This document shows, piece by piece, positions 1-6,673 of a DNA stretch of 11,095 bases (the first letter of the stretch is position 1; each line of letters begins with the position of its first letter). The DNA lies in assembly GCA_027621335.1 (NCBI GenBank), contig JAQCAN010000060.1, positions 1-11,095 on the forward strand, given 5' to 3'. Under the pieces are notes generated by a model. The model was given only the letters and a program-made list of their open reading frames with translations, ran no database searches and was not told the origin of the DNA. A program made the translations under genes and the position numbers. This DNA comes from Bacteroidota bacterium (GTDB taxonomy: Bacteria > Bacteroidota > Bacteroidia > Flavobacteriales_D > JABDKJ01).

Positions 1-1124
1 GGATGGTCTGAAGGTTGATGAAGCTGCCCCACTATGCGGATATTGCGCCCTTCATTTATGGCTGCGGCCAAAATGGTATCTCTGAAAATCTGTGGAGTGA
101 TGACCTGTGAGCAGGAAAAGGTCATGATAAGGCCACCTGGTTTTATCTGACGGATAGCATGGCCATTCAAACGTTTATAGCCTTGAATGGCATTGTGCCT
201 GGAGTGTATGCCCTTTGCAAATGCAGGAGGATCCAAGACGATGATGTCATAGTCTTCAGGGAGCTCCTTCAGGTAATCTACAGCGTCAGCTTTGATGCAA
301 CGGTGTCCCTGCTCAATACCATTGAGCTCTATGTTCTGTTGGGCCAGATCCAAGGCTTTTTGAGAACTATCCAGAGAATCGATGATGGTCGCTCCGCCTT
401 TGGCTGCATAGACGCTGAACCCTCCTGTGTAACAGAAGGTATTCAAGACTTTCTTACCGTTGGAGATCTCACCGAGGATGCGTCTGTTCTCACGTTGGTC
501 GATGAAGAACCCTGTTTTCTGGCCTTGGACCCAATTCACTGAGAAGGTATGCCCATGTTCCTTGAACTTGCCTGACTCTGGGCCTTCTTCCCCAATGAAA
601 CCGTTGATGACCTCTTGGCGATACTCCTTGGAAAGGGTTTCAGCGGAACGGTCATAGACATACTTTATACGTCCATTGGAAACTTTCAAGATGGCCTCAG
701 CTATAGCGTCCCGTTGGATGTAAATACCGATGGCATGAGCCTGAAAGACCGCTGTATCTCCATAAACATCGATGATACAGCCAGGTAATTGATCGCCTTC
801 AGCATGGCACAGCCTGAAGATCTCTGTATCCTTTGCATCGACCAAGCCCAGGTTCCTACGAGTCTCCCATGCCCGCTCTAGACGATGGATGAAGAGAGAA
901 GTATCCACCTCCACATCTTCGAACGTCAACATGCGAACTGCGATGCTGCCACCGGTGCTGAACATTCCACGACCTAGAAAACGTCCCTTGTTCGCATGGA
1001 CACTGACGATGTCACCATCCACCAATTCACCCTCCACTGACTTGATGGCTCCGCTGAAGACCCAAGGATGCCTTCGCATGAGGGATTGGTCTTTCTTGGA
1101 CTTGAGATAGATTTGTGCTTCCAT
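1..1124 (-). CDS. rlmI: 23S rRNA (cytosine-C5) methyltransferase, RlmI family, C-terminus cut by window edge
   Basis: SAM-dependent methyltransferase of the RlmI family, which in E. coli makes m5C1962 in 23S rRNA. The minus strand is open from an ATG at 1124 to the left edge (374 codons plus two bases), so the last roughly 20 residues are missing relative to the usual length of about 396. An N-terminal PUA-type RNA-binding domain covers about residues 1-75, with the family's RRHPWVFSGAI stretch near 18-28. The Rossmann methyltransferase fold follows: a QKTGFFIDQREN block near 202-213, SAM motif I as LNTFCYTGGFSVYAA near 228-241, a motif IV DPPAFAK at 298-304, and a conserved FSCS at 336-339. 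No Shine-Dalgarno is visible, as usual in Bacteroidota. It is divergent from the FN3 gene. The family call is very secure; the exact target base is inferred from E. coli. Confidence 0.93.
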   Translation of the reverse strand, partial: MEAQIYLKSKKDQSLMRRHPWVFSGAIKSVEGELVDGDIVSVHANKGRFLGRGMFSTGGSIAVRMLTFEDVEVDTSLFIHRLERAWETRRNLGLVDAKDTEIFRLCHAEGDQLPGCIIDVYGDTAVFQAHAIGIYIQRDAIAEAILKVSNGRIKYVYDRSAETLSKEYRQEVINGFIGEEGPESGKFKEHGHTFSVNWVQGQKTGFFIDQRENRRILGEISNGKKVLNTFCYTGGFSVYAAKGGATIIDSLDSSQKALDLAQQNIELNGIEQGHRCIKADAVDYLKELPEDYDIIVLDPPAFAKGIHSRHNAIQGYKRLNGHAIRQIKPGGLIMTFSCSQVITPQIFRDTILAAAINEGRNIRIVGQLHQPSDH

Positions 1125-1262
1125 GGGCTGCAAGTTTACGCTTTTGACTAGCGTGATTCTCAATGAGTGCTATGCTTTCCTCAATCGCCATTATCACTAG
1201 ATGGCAAGACATGTCCACAGGATTTTTGTACATTCATGATGAAATCCCTTAACCTCTTAATA

Positions 1263-2381
1263 ATGAGAGTATTCCGATCAATCATAGGGTGCATGCTCAT
1301 GATTATAGCTGTTCCAGTTATCGGAAGTCCTCATTTGGACCGCTTGAACGAAGAAATGGCCGGGGACCAAGGCCTCAAGATGTGTACTCAGAAAACGAAT
1401 CTGCTCGACTGCCCAGTGGTCACAGGGTTTTACACCTCGATACTAGACGCTGACTATGCGAGCATTGGTTGGAGCGATGTGAACCCTGGGGGAGGGTATA
1501 CATTTCAATACGGCCTTGCGGGTTACGATTACTTGAATCCGGATGCTGGCACCTCTTTCTATACTGAGAACTCCTCTAAGACCATTACAGGGCTGCAATT
1601 TGAAACCGCCTATGATGTGTATGTCCGTTCAGAATGTTCTAATCCCACAACGTCTAGTGAATGGGCGGGACCTTATACATTCACAACTTACGCAGAACCA
1701 TTCTGCGATGCACCCTTCAACTTGACCCTTGCTGATGTTGGTTTGGACTATGCAAGTTTTACGTGGTCTTTCCCTAATTCTGCGGATGGAGGGAAGGTTC
1801 AGTACGGACCAGTCGGCCATGACCCGACACAGCAATCACAAGGACATTGGGTCAGTGTGTTCGGGCCAACGGTCTTCACCTTTGAAGACCTGGATCCTGG
1901 GACCAGTTATGATTTCTATGTCCAATCCAACTGCATCAATCCCTTTGCTGACAGCGAATGGGCGGGTCCACTGACTTTTCAGACGGAAGGGTATGCCGGC
2001 TGTGATATACCTGCGAATGTGACCATCCAAGAGGTCGGATTCGGAACCACTGCGGCCAGAGTGAAACCAGTTTGGAATAACATTGAAGGAACCTCTTACT
2101 GCGAAGTCAGGGGTGGTCGCATCTCACCAGCTTCATTGAGCACTCCCCAGCCTGTGTTTGCTAATATCTATAATCTCCGCACGCTCACACAGACCAATGG
2201 ATCGGAATTGAATTTCAATGTCAGGTTATACACTGACGCGGGATATAGCTTCATTGTGGGAGAGACTTATGGTGCCGAAGTGAGGTGTAGCTGTGAAAAT
2301 GGAGAGGGTCTGAGTGGTTGGTCCCTACTCACGCATGAATCGATCTTCTTGGTGCCAGACCCCTTTGCTATTGGCAAGTAA
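1263..2381 (+). CDS. Secreted fibronectin type III repeat protein
   Basis: Exported protein of 372 residues from the ATG at 1263. That start puts a typical signal peptide first (MRVFRSIIG, then a hydrophobic run to about residue 22); in-frame ATGs at 1236 and 1239 are alternatives. Two homologous FN3-like repeats follow, about residues 50-142 and 148-243. Each begins with Cys-Asp/Pro, contains a YGxxGxD element, a Y-D-x-Y-V-x-S-x-C strand and ends in SEWAGPxTF. A third, different Cys-rich module (about 247-372) has a KPVWNNIEG motif, EVRGGRISP and a paired CSC. This architecture is common in secreted or surface Bacteroidota proteins, where FN3 units act as spacers or adhesion modules. No catalytic domain is visible. 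A T9SS sorting domain, which often ends such proteins, is absent: the protein stops shortly after the third module. The 79 bases before the next gene suggest separate transcription, though read-through is possible. Substrate or partner is unknown. Confidence 0.8.
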   Translation: MRVFRSIIGCMLMIIAVPVIGSPHLDRLNEEMAGDQGLKMCTQKTNLLDCPVVTGFYTSILDADYASIGWSDVNPGGGYTFQYGLAGYDYLNPDAGTSFYTENSSKTITGLQFETAYDVYVRSECSNPTTSSEWAGPYTFTTYAEPFCDAPFNLTLADVGLDYASFTWSFPNSADGGKVQYGPVGHDPTQQSQGHWVSVFGPTVFTFEDLDPGTSYDFYVQSNCINPFADSEWAGPLTFQTEGYAGCDIPANVTIQEVGFGTTAARVKPVWNNIEGTSYCEVRGGRISPASLSTPQPVFANIYNLRTLTQTNGSELNFNVRLYTDAGYSFIVGETYGAEVRCSCENGEGLSGWSLLTHESIFLVPDPFAIGK

Positions 2382-2526
2382 ACATTGCTTTTTCTATCAA
2401 GGAACCATTGCAAGAAAGATGCTGCTGCGTTTAGGTAGCTTCTTCTCTTAGCGGTAATACGTGAATGAAACAGACCGTGATACCTCTGCGATACATAGGG
2501 ACTATCTTCGCGCCTCATTCACCACT

Positions 2527-3219
2527 ATGCAGGCCAGACCTATAGTTGACGTCATCATCCCAGCCTATAATGAAGCGGAGTCCGTACCCCTTGTCATTGC
2601 CGACCTTCCTGACTGGGTGAGGGAGGTCATCGTGGCCAACAATAATAGCACAGATGAGACACCTTTGGCGGCTGAGAGGGCAGGGGCGACCGTTGTCCAT
2701 GAGACTCGGCAAGGCTATGGTTCTGCTTGCCTGAAAGGAATGGCTTATGTCGCTGGAAAGGAAACACCTCCTGATATCATCGTCTTTGTCGATGCGGATT
2801 ACTCCGATCATCCTGAGGAGCTCCCTGATTTGATCAGCCCGATTCTGGAACAAGGAGTTGACATGGTCATCGGAAGTCGGGCTCTTGGTTCCAAGGAGGC
2901 TGGAAGCATGATGCCTGCTCAGATCTTTGGCAATTGGCTGGCCACCAGTTTGATGAAATGGATCTATGGAGTGAGCTATACCGATCTCGGACCCTTTAGG
3001 GCCATCCGTTATGACAAGCTTTTGGAATTGGGAATGCGGGATAAAGACTATGGCTGGACGGTCGAGATGCAGATCAAGGCTGCAAAGAATAAGTTTAATT
3101 TTGCCGAGGTGCCGGTCAGTTACAGAAAGCGGATAGGCGAGTCCAAGGTCTCTGGCACCGTGAAAGGAACGGTCATGGCTGGGTATAAGATCATCACTAC
3201 CATCTTCAAGTATATATGA
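2527..3219 (+). CDS. Family 2 glycosyltransferase, DPM1/DPG-synthase-like (polyprenyl-phosphate sugar synthase)
   Basis: Soluble GT-A fold glycosyltransferase of family GT2, 230 residues from the ATG at 2527; a GTG at 2461 would add 22 residues of unconserved look. The start was chosen because family members open almost directly with the first strand, here VDVIIPAYNE at 7-16. Further marks are the NNNSTDET nucleotide-binding region near 38-45, GYGSACLKG at 63-71, the metal-binding DAD at 89-91, DLGPFRAI at 153-160, a GWTVEMQ block at 176-182 and PVSYRKRIGESKVSGT at 196-211. Relatives transfer mannose or glucose from a nucleotide sugar to dolichyl or undecaprenyl phosphate on the cytoplasmic face. 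There is no C-terminal membrane domain, so it probably binds the membrane peripherally. Its stop overlaps the next start by 4 bases (ATGA), implying translational coupling. Family is secure; the sugar and the lipid acceptor are inferred. Confidence 0.87.
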   Translation: MQARPIVDVIIPAYNEAESVPLVIADLPDWVREVIVANNNSTDETPLAAERAGATVVHETRQGYGSACLKGMAYVAGKETPPDIIVFVDADYSDHPEELPDLISPILEQGVDMVIGSRALGSKEAGSMMPAQIFGNWLATSLMKWIYGVSYTDLGPFRAIRYDKLLELGMRDKDYGWTVEMQIKAAKNKFNFAEVPVSYRKRIGESKVSGTVKGTVMAGYKIITTIFKYI

Positions 3220-4694
3220 GTCTTGCTTTGATCATCATCTATGGATGTTGTCTGGGATTCATTTTCCTGTACAGTCTTATTCAACTCAGCTTGGTGCGCA
3301 CGTACCGAAAGAATGTCGGGGAAGAGGTCAAAGTAGGGGATATGCATGCCACTTACGGTCAGCGAGAGAATTGGCCGATGGTAACGGTTCAGCTCCCTGT
3401 TTATAACGAACGCTATGTGGTCGAGCGATTGATCGACTCGGTCTGTTCGCTGAACTACCCAAGGGAGAAACTTCAGATTCAAGTTCTTGACGACAGCTCT
3501 GATGACAGCTTGGAAATAGCTGCTAAAACAGTGTTGGAATGGCAGAATAGGGGAGTGGACATCGTGCAGATCCAACGTCCCGATCGGGTAGGGTATAAAG
3601 CGGGTGCTCTGGCCTATGGTTTGAAATGCGCCAAGGGAAGTTTCACCGCTATTTTTGATGCGGACTTCATTCCTGATCCTGAATTCCTCATGCGCAGTAT
3701 GCCATATTTCATGGATGAGAAGGTGGGTGTCGTCCAGTCCCGTTGGGAGCACATCAATGAGGACTACAGCATGCTCACCCGTCTTCAGGCATTTGGTCTG
3801 GATGCCCATTTCTCCATCGAGCAGAGGGGGCGTAATGTCAATCAGCACTTCATCAATTTCAATGGAACGGCTGGTATATGGCGGAACAGATGTATAGAAG
3901 ATGCCGGAGGCTGGCAAAGCGATACCTTGACTGAGGATCTGGACCTGAGTTACCGTGCTCAGATTCGCGGCTGGAATTTCAAATACCTAGAGAGTCTAGG
4001 ATCTCCTGCCGAGTTGCCAGCAGCCATGCCAGCACTCAAGAGTCAACAGTATAGATGGACCAAGGGAGCAGCGGAATGTGCGGTCAAGAATCTTCCCAAG
4101 GTCTTCAAAGCGAAATTGCCCTTCAAGACCAAGGTCCATGCGTTCTTCCATTTGGCCAACAGCTTCATCTTCGTTTGTGTCCTTTTGACTGCGCTCATGA
4201 GTGTGCCTATACTATTCATTAAATTCAGCAATCCGGATCTAGGTCTACTCTTCAAACTGGCCAGCCTATTCTTGCTCAGCTTCTTTATTCTCGGGTATTT
4301 CTATTGGACCTCTATGAAGTATGGGCAGAGTGACAGAGTGCGTTCATTCGGGGAGTTCCTGATGCTTTTCCCTTTATTCCTTTCAGTCAGTATGGGCCTT
4401 AGTTTACACAATGCGGTGGCGGTCTTAGAAGGGTATTCAGGAAGGAAGACTCCCTTTGTCAGAACGCCCAAGTTCAATTTATCGAATCAAGGGGATAGTT
4501 TTTTGGAAAGCGCCTATAGCATTACTAAGATCCATCCAATGACCTTCGTTGAGATCATCTTGTCGGCCTATTTCCTTGGGGGAATCGGGCTAGCTTTCTA
4601 TTTGCAGGATTTCGGGCTCATCCCGTTCCATCTCATGTTGTCTCTAGGTTTTGGTCTGGTAGGCTACTATGGATTAAGACATGTCAAGGTCTGA
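3216..4694 (+). CDS. Membrane family 2 glycosyltransferase, cellulose-synthase/glucomannan-synthase-like
   Basis: Integral membrane GT2 enzyme of 492 residues. A membrane segment at about 3-25 precedes a cytoplasmic catalytic domain that carries every expected motif: VQLPVYNE at 58-65, LDDSSD at 91-96, FDADF at 147-151, TEDLDLSYRAQIRGW at 239-253 with the catalytic-base Asp in TED, and the QQYRW (QxxRW) acceptor-site motif at 277-281. About five hydrophobic segments follow, near 308-335, 345-366, 380-402, 443-464 and 468-487. This is the topology of processive beta-glycan synthases such as CslA-type glucomannan mannosyltransferases, but many bacterial members make other glycans or glycolipids. 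There is no PilZ domain, so c-di-GMP control is not indicated. It starts inside the preceding gene's stop and ends 2 bases before the next start, placing it mid-operon. The catalytic class is secure; the sugar and product are unknown. Confidence 0.88.
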   Translation: MSLALIIIYGCCLGFIFLYSLIQLSLVRTYRKNVGEEVKVGDMHATYGQRENWPMVTVQLPVYNERYVVERLIDSVCSLNYPREKLQIQVLDDSSDDSLEIAAKTVLEWQNRGVDIVQIQRPDRVGYKAGALAYGLKCAKGSFTAIFDADFIPDPEFLMRSMPYFMDEKVGVVQSRWEHINEDYSMLTRLQAFGLDAHFSIEQRGRNVNQHFINFNGTAGIWRNRCIEDAGGWQSDTLTEDLDLSYRAQIRGWNFKYLESLGSPAELPAAMPALKSQQYRWTKGAAECAVKNLPKVFKAKLPFKTKVHAFFHLANSFIFVCVLLTALMSVPILFIKFSNPDLGLLFKLASLFLLSFFILGYFYWTSMKYGQSDRVRSFGEFLMLFPLFLSVSMGLSLHNAVAVLEGYSGRKTPFVRTPKFNLSNQGDSFLESAYSITKIHPMTFVEIILSAYFLGGIGLAFYLQDFGLIPFHLMLSLGFGLVGYYGLRHVKV

Positions 4695-4696
4695 TC

Positions 4697-6025
4697 ATGA
4701 AGTCCGTCCTTGCACCTGATCGGGCGGTATTTTTGGTGTTTCTGGTTTCGGTAATGTTCATGGGCTATGCTGTGGATCGGAGTTCATTTGCCCAGGTTCT
4801 ATTGGGCTATTCGCTTGCTTTTGCAGCCTTTTTTCATCTTGTGGAAAGCAAGGATAGGATGTCTGTCAAGAGGATGTGGATCTATGCCTTGACCCTCAGG
4901 CTTATCTTGCTTTTCTCGATTCCCAAGCTATCAAATGACTACTTCCGATTCATCTGGGATGGTCTTGTCCAATGGGAAGGAATGAGTCCCTTCGCCCATT
5001 TGCCTTCGGCTGTACAAAGACTAGAGTGGGCAGAACTCTATATGGGGCTGAATAGCAAGGACTATTACTCGGTCTACCCTCCCGTCATGCAAAGTGTGTT
5101 CCGTATCTCCACAGCTTTGAGTGGGACCAGCATACTTGGCAACTTGATCTTTATGAGGGCAGTCTTGATTTTAGCCGATGTTTTGCTGATCAAGGTTGGA
5201 TATAAGCTTTTGGAGCTATTGAAGAGGTCGCAACAGGATATGGTCTTCTTCGCCTTGAATCCGTTGGTCATCTTGGAATGCACAGGAAATCTGCACTTTG
5301 AGGGGATGATGATGGCCTTTGCACTGCTTGGTATATATATGCTTGCACGTGCATCCGAAAAGCCGGGTTTAAAAGCCATCCTGCTCGGTGGCATCGCTAT
5401 GACAACAGGGGTGCTCACCAAGCTCACAAGCCTACTGGCCTTTCCCGTCCTTGTCAGGCGAATCGTTTGGGTCAATACCTTGTTGATATCCGTTTTAAGT
5501 TCATTGGTGATGGTCTTTGCGTTCTGGCCTCTCATGGATGTGGAGACCCTCCATAACATGGCCAGCAGTTTGGATCTGTACTTTCGGAATTTCCAGTTCA
5601 ATTCAAGTTTGTATAACGTGGTGGATGCCCTCACGGCTAAGGAAATCCCTCATTACCGGGCTGAGATCATCGGGCCATGGATCGCAGGGTCGGGAGCACT
5701 TTTCATGGGACTTCTGATTCTGTTCAGGAAGGCCAAGGACTGGACAGCCTATATGGAAACCTTCCTCTTTGTGTTGTCCATCCACCTGCTTTTTGCCTCA
5801 GCCGTTCATCCCTGGTACATCGTGAATCTGCTGGCCGTCTCCCTTTTCACTCGGTTCAGATATCCTGTAGTATGGTCCTTCACAGCAGTTTTGAGCTATC
5901 AGTTCTATGGACTTGGATATGAGAGTCCCTTTTTGTTGGTTTTGGAATATCTTCCCGTAATCGGGTATGCCATATGGGAATTCCGCTCAAGGCCAAGCCT
6001 CATTCAGGATATGCAACCAAGGTGA
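4697..6025 (+). CDS. Multi-pass GT-C type glycosyltransferase (mannosyltransferase-like)
   Basis: Polytopic membrane protein of 442 residues with roughly ten or more hydrophobic segments. The first extracytoplasmic loop carries NDYFRFIWDG at 80-89, the D-x-x-R-x-x-W-D-G signature of GT-C enzymes that use polyprenyl-phosphate-linked sugars; the acidic residue there is the usual catalytic or metal site. A YPP at 127-129 and an NPLVILE...GNLHFEG stretch at 188-203 are also typical of bacterial members related to the GT87/MptA/PIG-M-like group. It would work on the periplasmic face, taking sugar from a lipid carrier. The first gene of the operon plausibly makes that donor. It begins 2 bases after the preceding stop, so it is almost certainly co-transcribed. 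It lacks the large periplasmic domain of ArnT or oligosaccharyltransferases. The GT-C class is well supported; calling the sugar mannose is inference from related families. Confidence 0.8.
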   Translation: MKSVLAPDRAVFLVFLVSVMFMGYAVDRSSFAQVLLGYSLAFAAFFHLVESKDRMSVKRMWIYALTLRLILLFSIPKLSNDYFRFIWDGLVQWEGMSPFAHLPSAVQRLEWAELYMGLNSKDYYSVYPPVMQSVFRISTALSGTSILGNLIFMRAVLILADVLLIKVGYKLLELLKRSQQDMVFFALNPLVILECTGNLHFEGMMMAFALLGIYMLARASEKPGLKAILLGGIAMTTGVLTKLTSLLAFPVLVRRIVWVNTLLISVLSSLVMVFAFWPLMDVETLHNMASSLDLYFRNFQFNSSLYNVVDALTAKEIPHYRAEIIGPWIAGSGALFMGLLILFRKAKDWTAYMETFLFVLSIHLLFASAVHPWYIVNLLAVSLFTRFRYPVVWSFTAVLSYQFYGLGYESPFLLVLEYLPVIGYAIWEFRSRPSLIQDMQPR

Positions 6026-6081
6026 GATTTCATCCTTTCGGGTGAAGATGACATGAGCGGTGTCAGAGACATTTGCCTCAG

Positions 6082-6540
6082 ATGAATGGTTCAAGAAAGC
6101 ATAAGATGAAAGAGTGGTGGTATCGCTATAGATATCCAGAACTGATTGCTACAGCTGTCTTTCTTCTTTTCAATCTTCTACCCTTCCGGAGGGAAATAGA
6201 TGAAGTTCATTTCTCTTTCCTCATCACCTCTGTAGAATACATCTCCTACTACTCTGTGGTCTTGATCATGGCTTTCCGATCCAATCAAATATTCAAGTTA
6301 AGAGATAGGGTCATCATCGTCTTCAGCGGCCTGGCTATGGAGTTCGGACCAGCTATCCTATTCGATCTTCTCGTGGTGCGACCTATGAGTATCTATGCTA
6401 GTAGTTTGTATTTCGATAGCAGTTTCATGAGTATCGTGCTTTGGAAGCCTCTTTGCCGATGTCGTTTTCTACACTTTGACGATCTGCTCGTTCGAGGCAT
6501 GGGTGAAACCGACCAGATTGGATCGACTATTGAGTGCTGA
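6082..6540 (+). CDS. Small membrane protein of unknown function, apparently frameshifted near 6440
   Basis: I do not recognise this family. From the ATG at 6082 (a TTG at 6073 and an ATG at 6106 are alternatives) it has a basic, aromatic N-terminus (KEWWYRYRY) and three clear membrane segments at about residues 20-35, 42-64 and 77-99. After about residue 120 the annotated frame turns into an unlikely hydrophilic, Cys/Arg-rich tail ending at 6540. In the +1 frame from 6440 the sequence reads GSLFADVVFYTLTICSFEAW followed by a basic end, stopping at TAG 6542-6544. That is a well-formed fourth membrane segment. Removing one base in the T run at 6440-6442 joins the two parts into about 153 residues. 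It lies 56 bases after the glycosyltransferase operon on the same strand, so it may be its last gene. Either this is a real inactivating frameshift or a one-base sequence error. Confidence 0.6.
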   Translation: MNGSRKHKMKEWWYRYRYPELIATAVFLLFNLLPFRREIDEVHFSFLITSVEYISYYSVVLIMAFRSNQIFKLRDRVIIVFSGLAMEFGPAILFDLLVVRPMSIYASSLYFDSSFMSIVLWKPLCRCRFLHFDDLLVRGMGETDQIGSTIEC

Positions 6541-6611
6541 ATAGCGTCTTACACGTTCACAATCCTTTCTTTGAGAGATCTCTGCCCTGAGGTCAGACTC
6601 CCATGAAAGCC

Positions 6612-6632
6612 TGTCATTGGCCTTGTCATTGG
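6612..6632. repeat. Direct repeat of TGTCATTGG, two copies
   Basis: The 9-base word TGTCATTGG occurs at 6612-6620 and 6624-6632, 12 bases start to start, about 40-60 bases upstream of the hydrolase gene. The position would suit an activator or repressor site, but two short copies could also be chance. No clear Bacteroidota -33/-7 promoter pair was found beside it. Confidence 0.4.
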
Positions 6633-6673
6633 ATATGCTTCTTTGCTATCTTAGGCTTATGATTAGAAGAATA

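Noticed and set aside
159..542. 127-codon open frame on the plus strand at the left end
   Set aside because: It is the antisense of rlmI, whose minus-strand reading carries all the family motifs.
3120..3917. 265-codon open frame on the minus strand
   Set aside because: It is antisense to the two GT2 genes, whose motifs prove the plus frame; the product has no recognisable domain.
5345..5354. Palindrome TGCACGTGCA
   Set aside because: It lies inside the GT-C coding region and is expected by chance at this length; nothing links it to regulation.
5074..5634. 186-codon open frame on the minus strand
   Set aside because: It lies wholly within the GT-C gene, antisense to its conserved motifs, and its composition is a typical codon-shadow.
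6028..6047. Hairpin TTTCATCC / GGGTGAAG after the GT-C gene
   Set aside because: The stem needs two G-T wobbles and has no T tract, so it is too weak to call a terminator.
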